From NCBI GenBank assembly GCA_001414485.1, contig LLEY01000231.1, positions 1 through 64,000 of the forward strand: a stretch of DNA of 64,000 bases, given 5' to 3'. The stretch's first letter is position 1. Each line of letters begins with the position of its first letter. This document shows positions 58,900-64,000 of this stretch, piece by piece. This DNA comes from Calycina herbarum. Its lineage: Eukaryota > Ascomycota > Leotiomycetes > Helotiales > Pezizellaceae. A model generated the notes under the pieces. It made no database searches and had not been told where the DNA came from. It worked only from the letters and a program-made list of their open reading frames with translations. The position numbers were made by a program, and so were the translations under genes.

Positions 58900-60486
58900 T
58901 GAACGGCCAGTGACACCGGGGTTTGGTGTCTAAATAGTTAGCTAGTAAAATCGTAGGCAGTTCTTACGTCGATAGGAGTAGAATACGCTAAGTGTTCCCG
59001 AGACTCCTAATAACCCTCTCCGTATAGGGATTGCTATATAAGATACGGACAGTCGACGATATACAGTTACTCGGAAGGCTCCCGAATCTACACCTTAACC
59101 CCTCTAAACAGTATACGATATACTAGAATAAGAAGAGACTCTAGGTCCCTCTAAAGCTCCGCTTAAGAGCGTTAAGCAACCTACTAGGGAAACCAGTAGA
59201 CCCCCCTCCGAAAGGTCTATAAACCGTACTCGCACGCCTAAAAACAAAAGGTCCTGGAAAGGAAAGCAACCTGCTTGAAACCCTAAAGACAACCGAGACT
59301 TTTCTAATACGGACGAGATACGGGGCGTAGTATAAGGCTTAGAAGAAAAACTTTAAGATAACAACGATCGGTTTATATAGTTAGAATCAATTATAAGCGA
59401 ACTTAGGAATTAAATCAGAGACCCTTAACCTCAACGATCCCGATCCGAGAACGACCCTCCTTCTCTTCCAAGTCCTATACCAGACCACTTTCGCTTAAGA
59501 GATCCTGCCTCTAATGCCTTCCCTCGACGGCAGACCACCCTACTCGACCCCGAAGGTAGTCCGAATCCTATCCGACCCGCGAAAAGCAAGATCATAGAAA
59601 AGATTAAACCCTTAGATAACAGCACATCACCTATATACCGACAATAGAAGATATCGGTACGCGACAGACTACTAGTGAATGCCGATTATTATAATATAAG
59701 CCCGACTCGAAAGGCCCTTATATAGGGAACAACTACTAGACTCGCTAGGAACTACCTTAAGCCCAGATATAAGTCTGAATCGATTTATATTACTTTCTAC
59801 GATTATTAAGATATAATTAAACTTTTAGATTTATATTTCTTAACTAGATATAAGACAGAGGATACACGGAACGCGTTCCAGGCCTTATAGATGGGTAGAA
59901 AGGATCACGCTAGAGAAACGTTTACTAACTTCAGAGGTCGCTTTTCGAGTATAGCTATACTCGGAGAGATACCAGAGTCAGAACGGTTCTTCTATATATA
60001 GGAGAAGATTATACCACAGCTACGAAACTTAGCCGCTGCACTTAAGAGACGTTGGAACTATAACTTCGTCGAAATAGTAGTAGATCTTCTAGCCCTAGAT
60101 AAGGAAAAACGCTGAAACGCTGAGTTATACATAGCTAATACGACCAAGCCAGTCGGTATAACCACTTCAGTTAAAAAGACTACCTTTCAACCCTTATTTA
60201 GTATAACACTGAAACCCTCCCTACCCGTATAAGGATCCTTCTCTACCGTTCAGACCACTTCCCGAACTTACAAACCTACCTCGACTCCCGAACGCTAAAA
60301 GACTACGGATCGAGTCCTAGCTGGTGTAACGTGTTACTACTGTAGTAAGCCCGGACATTACAAACCCGATTGCCCTCAGCTACCTAGTATTAAAGAGATA
60401 GTCTAGGAAGTAGACGAAGATAATACACAAGTCCCTATAGAGTACCCCGATTCAGTCCCGGATCAGGGGGAAAACGAGGCGGCCTA
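58900..60486 (+). pseudogene. Gag of the second-lineage Ty3 element
   Basis: A Gag core at about 59860-60130 reads FTNFRGRFSSIAILGEIPES, LRNLAAALKRRWNYNF and LALDKEKR*NAELY (TGA for Arg). An intact CCHC knuckle, CYYCSKPGHYKPDC, lies at 60332-60373. Packages element RNA. The start codon is not certain. Stops: TAG and TGA. Confidence 0.78.
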
Positions 60487-60589
60487 GGTAAAGACTCCTT
60501 TCTAGGCCTATATAAATATAACCTATCAAACCTTAATCTTTCTAGCCTTATAGGAGGAAACCAATTCCTTATAGATACGACCCTTAGTA

Positions 60590-63500
60590 TATACGGATAT
60601 GGTATCAAGTTACGAGCTTTGATAGATATAGGAGCGAACGGTTTTCTATTCTTAAATCAACCTTTAGCCCTACGACTAGCTTAATCGCTGGGATTATAGA
60701 TTTAAAAACTACCCTACTCGGTGTCTGTTCGTAGATACGATAGTAGTATTAAGAATAAGGTAATACAGTTTATACAGCTACATCTGAACCTGGATAGACG
60801 TCGTATCTATAACTGCCCCTTTGTCGTCCTGGATCTCGGACAATAAGACTTAATTATCGGAAATAAATAGTTAAAACACTTTAAAGTTCTTCTTAACCCT
60901 GCTAGAAATCAACTTATTTGGCCAGCCGAAACCCCACCGACTCCCTACTTCGGAAAGGAGATCTTACTTTCTTTAACTTCTAGCTAGATCTAGAAGCCTT
61001 ATTTAAATATACAGTCGGATACGAATTAAAGGGATCACGCTCTCTATTAAGACAAAAAACGACGGAAGAGTAGTAAACTCTTAGCTGAGTTATCACTGTT
61101 ATCTACGACTCTAACTCCCGACAATTCCGTATCCGACTCTGGTCTGAATCCCCTCCGACCTGCAAGTACAGCCTAGACGGATCAGACTACACACTTATTT
61201 ATTAGCGAGTTAAGTACGAATGCTTTATATTTTGATATAAAACGACCCGATACCGAGTTCTTTATAACCAGTATCTACGAATTAGATCGGATTATCGAAG
61301 AGAAGTCAGCTCTGCCTATAGACGACGCTAAGACCATAGATCTAATACGGTCCCGACTCCCTAAATATTATTCCTTATACTAAGATGTATTCTTAAAGGC
61401 AGCCTTAGATAAACTTCCTCCTTACTACAAATATAATTACAAAATCACCTTAAACGAACCACTTCCTACCTCCTACTTACTACTATATCGACAGTTAACT
61501 ATAGAGCTATAAGCGACGAAAGAGTACCTTATCGATAATTTAAATAAAGGATTTATTATTAATAGTAATAGTCCTTTCGCCTTACTAGTACTCTTCGTTA
61601 AAAAGCCTAATAGTAATAAGCTACGGTTCTGTATCGATTATCGGAAGCTTAATACTCTTACCTAAAACGACCTCTACCCGATTCCTTATATCGACGAACT
61701 CCTTTTAAGAATAAGGAAAGCTAAGATCTTTACTAAGTTGGATATACGACAAGCCTTCTACCGTATCTGAATAGACCCCGACTTAGAAGAGATAACTACG
61801 TTCAGGACTAGGTATAGAATATATAAATACAAGGTCCTTCCTTTTAGACTCTATAATAGACCCGCTACCTACTAACGTTATATAAACGACGTCTTAATCG
61901 AATATCTAGATAACTTCTATATTACTTACCTAGACGATATATTGATTTATTCGGACAGTATTAAAGAATATAAGGAACAAGTTAGGAAAGTCCTAAATCG
62001 GCTCTGAGAAGCAGGACTCTAAGTGGATATTAAGAAAAGCGAATTCAGCGTTACCCGAGTTAAATATCTCGGTTATATATTAACTACGAAAGGACTCGAA
62101 GTAGACCCTGAGAAAGTAGAACCTCTACGCAACTAGGCCCGACCTAGTACTGTAACGGGTGTAAAGTCCTACCTAGGCTTTTGTAGTTTCTATAGATAAT
62201 TTATTAAGAACTTTAGCAAAATCGCAAAACCTCTAACTACTATAACGCGCTCTTCGGAGCCGTTTCGGTAGACACCCGAATACGAGAAAGCCTTCGAAGA
62301 ATTATAGACCTAGCTACTCTTAGTTTAAGCTTTATATCACTTCGACCCCGAACTTGATGCGAAGCTGGAGACAGACTCTTCTAATAGAGTAATAACAGGT
62401 GTATTCTCCTAATAACACGGTGATCGGTGGTATTCTATAGGTTTTTACTCCTACGTCCTAGTCGGCTACGAAGCGAATTAGGAAATCTACGATAAGGAAT
62501 TATTTGTAATTATTAAAGCGTTTAAGAAGTAGAGGCCTGAACTTATGTCGTATCAGAGCTGTATCGACGTATACTCGGACCACAGATCCTTAGAATACTT
62601 TATAACAACTAAGCTACTCACGGCTAAGTAAGTACGATAGATAGAATTCCTATCCGACTTTAATTTCCAGATCCGATTCACGTCTGGAATAGCAAATCAA
62701 AAGGCGGATATCCTAACCAGACGCGAGTAAGATATTAAAATATAGGATCAAGTCAAGTTAGACAGCCGCTCGCGTACCCTTTTCAGACCTGTTAGGTTAG
62801 ACCCTCGAATCAACACCGACCTTGCTTAGACCTTTTTACAAAAACAAGCGACATCTATTAGTGCGATTTAGCTGGATATTATACTAAAATCTAGGTCGGA
62901 CCTGATTTAGAGGCTAAAGGCAGATAATATACAATCCTTCTAGGAAGAGCGTGGCTAGCTTAAGAACGGTTATACTATCTCGCTAGACAATTTACTCCTA
63001 TTTAGAGGACGGCTTTGTATCTAAAGAAACACCGAACTCTATACGAATCTGATCCGAGAAGTCTACGACCAAGTATCTAGTGCTTACCTAAGTGCCTAAA
63101 AGACATACTAGTTATTAGCTCCCGCCTACTACTGGATCGGCATAGGTTCGGACTGTAAAGTGTACGTGGCCAACTGCCGAGCGTGTAGATACTCTCATCC
63201 TCGACAGATCAAACAGTAAGGGTTTCTTCACCTACTACCAGTTCCTGATTACCCGATACAGCATTTATATATAGATTTTAAGTCCTTTTCAAAAGACAAA
63301 CACGGATATAACGCTATACTAGTATTCATCGACCGCCTCGGGAAGGACTCGGTGTCTATTCCCTACTATTCTACGACCGACGCTAGAGGATTAGCTTAAC
63401 TTTTTATATAATAGATCTATCGTTTTAGACACTGTCCTAAATCGATTACGTCTGATAGAGAACCTCAATTCGTCTCAGCTTTTTAGACGGAATTCTATTA

Positions 63501-64000
63501 TATTATTAGTATTAAGCTTAAACTCTCTATAGCTTACTATAAACAAATAGATGGTTAGACAGAGATTATAAACCGATATATCGATCAGAGGCTAAGGCCT
63601 TTCGTAACCTACTACCAGGATAATTAGAGCGAGTTGATCCCTCTAATAAACCGAGTATAAATAACCCTCCCGTACTCTTCGATTAGTATAACCCCTTATC
63701 GGCTTAAGTTCGGACTCGATTCAAGAACCTTGTAGGACTGGAATACTCTAAAGACTTCTATTCCCTAGGAACGATTAAATTATAATAAGGCAGCCAAAAT
63801 AGCCCGACGTATATACTCGGCCTAGAACGTAGCTAAAGACAATATAACCAAAGCCTAGCAGAGAATATAAGACAGTATAAATCAACACCGAAGAGCTATC
63901 GACTAGGATATTAGTAATAAAGTCTACTTATTAATAAGGAACCTTAAGATAAATCGACCTAGCCGAAAGCTAGCCGAGCAGTAGACAGGACCTTTTGAGA
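60590..64000 (+). pseudogene. Pol of the second-lineage Ty3 element (partial)
   Basis: Protease LIDIGANGFLF at about 60620-60652 (Thr of DTGA is Ile). RT with [16 protein letters not shown] start near 61620, KLDIRQAFYRI near 61737 and an intact [12 protein letters not shown] at about 61924-61959. RNase H with LETDSSNR near 62365. Integrase with a zinc region (about 63060-63190) and core LYIDFKSFSKD (about 63265), SDREPQF (about 63450) and an end motif GPFE at 63990. TGA at about 61768 and 62004 replaces Arg. No chromodomain is visible before the edge. Confidence 0.85.

Larger units (their letters stand above)
58471..64000 (+). mobile_element. Ty3/gypsy element of a second lineage (cut by window end)
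   Basis: LTR 58471-58753, then gag, protease, RT, RNase H and integrase in Ty3 order on the plus strand, still in the integrase C-terminal region (GPFE) at 64000. LTR sequence equals the solo LTRs at 12207 and 12576. Mutation differs from copies 1-3: besides TAG there are TGA codons where Arg (CGA) is expected. Confidence 0.9.

Noticed and set aside
59104..59625. Two minus-strand frames of about 62-64 codons
   Set aside because: Opposite the gag region of the second-lineage Ty3 element; no motif.

Overview
This is a piece of a filamentous ascomycete (Pezizomycotina) genome. The grounds are short GT-AG introns of about 50 to 200 bases in the clear genes, a fungal-type NLR, an ankyrin-deaminase gene of a family known from ascomycetes, Fot1/pogo and Tc1/mariner elements, Tad1-like LINEs, chromovirus-type Ty3 elements, and a very strong repeat-induced point mutation (RIP) pattern. 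A leotiomycete is possible, but that is only an impression from protein style. I see no tRNA, rRNA or CRISPR array.

Layout. 1-12206: a Tad1-like LINE (minus strand) split by a Ty3 chromovirus (496-7742, 5-bp target duplication ctagt), all RIP-mutated. 12207-12850: two solo LTRs. 12957-14831: a Fot1/pogo element with its terminal inverted repeats. 15000-17950: a gene island with an NLR pseudogene cut by a ~208-bp solo LTR. 17953-25538: a second Ty3 chromovirus (minus) with mismatched LTRs. 25540-34140: the main gene island, with sorting nexin SNX3 (minus, 3 exons) and a tetraspanin (plus, 4 exons) divergent from a shared ~700-bp intergenic region, then uncharacterised genes and a truncated APH-type kinase. 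34150-48010: RIP-mutated repeats, including a third chromovirus (35329-41443, minus) and a second LINE (about 42571-47715, minus). 48010-54560: a gene island with a small uncharacterised gene and an ankyrin plus zinc-deaminase gene broken by a Tc1/mariner insertion and one nonsense codon. 54800-58470: a second mariner relic, an inverted minisatellite holding two solo LTRs, a MITE and AT-rich sequence. 58471-64000: a fourth Ty3 element of another lineage (plus) running off the edge.

The most interesting signals are these. (i) A conserved antisense reading frame sits between the chromodomain and the 3' LTR of all three chromovirus copies. In two copies I could follow it codon by codon; it has a C-x2-C-x6-C-like motif and a charged helical region. 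(ii) Two of the three chromoviruses are LTR hybrids, which points to recombination between subfamilies. (iii) RIP has changed the reverse-transcriptase YLDD codon in all three chromovirus copies, but elements that spell the same motif with GACGAT kept it. (iv) Two immunity- or editing-type genes, the NLR and the ankyrin-deaminase, have each been broken by a mobile element whose empty site can be read directly.

The housekeeping-type genes (SNX3 and tetraspanin) look intact and lack RIP bias. Everything else of known function is mobile or broken. Coordinates inside RIP-mutated elements are approximate unless the text says they are exact.
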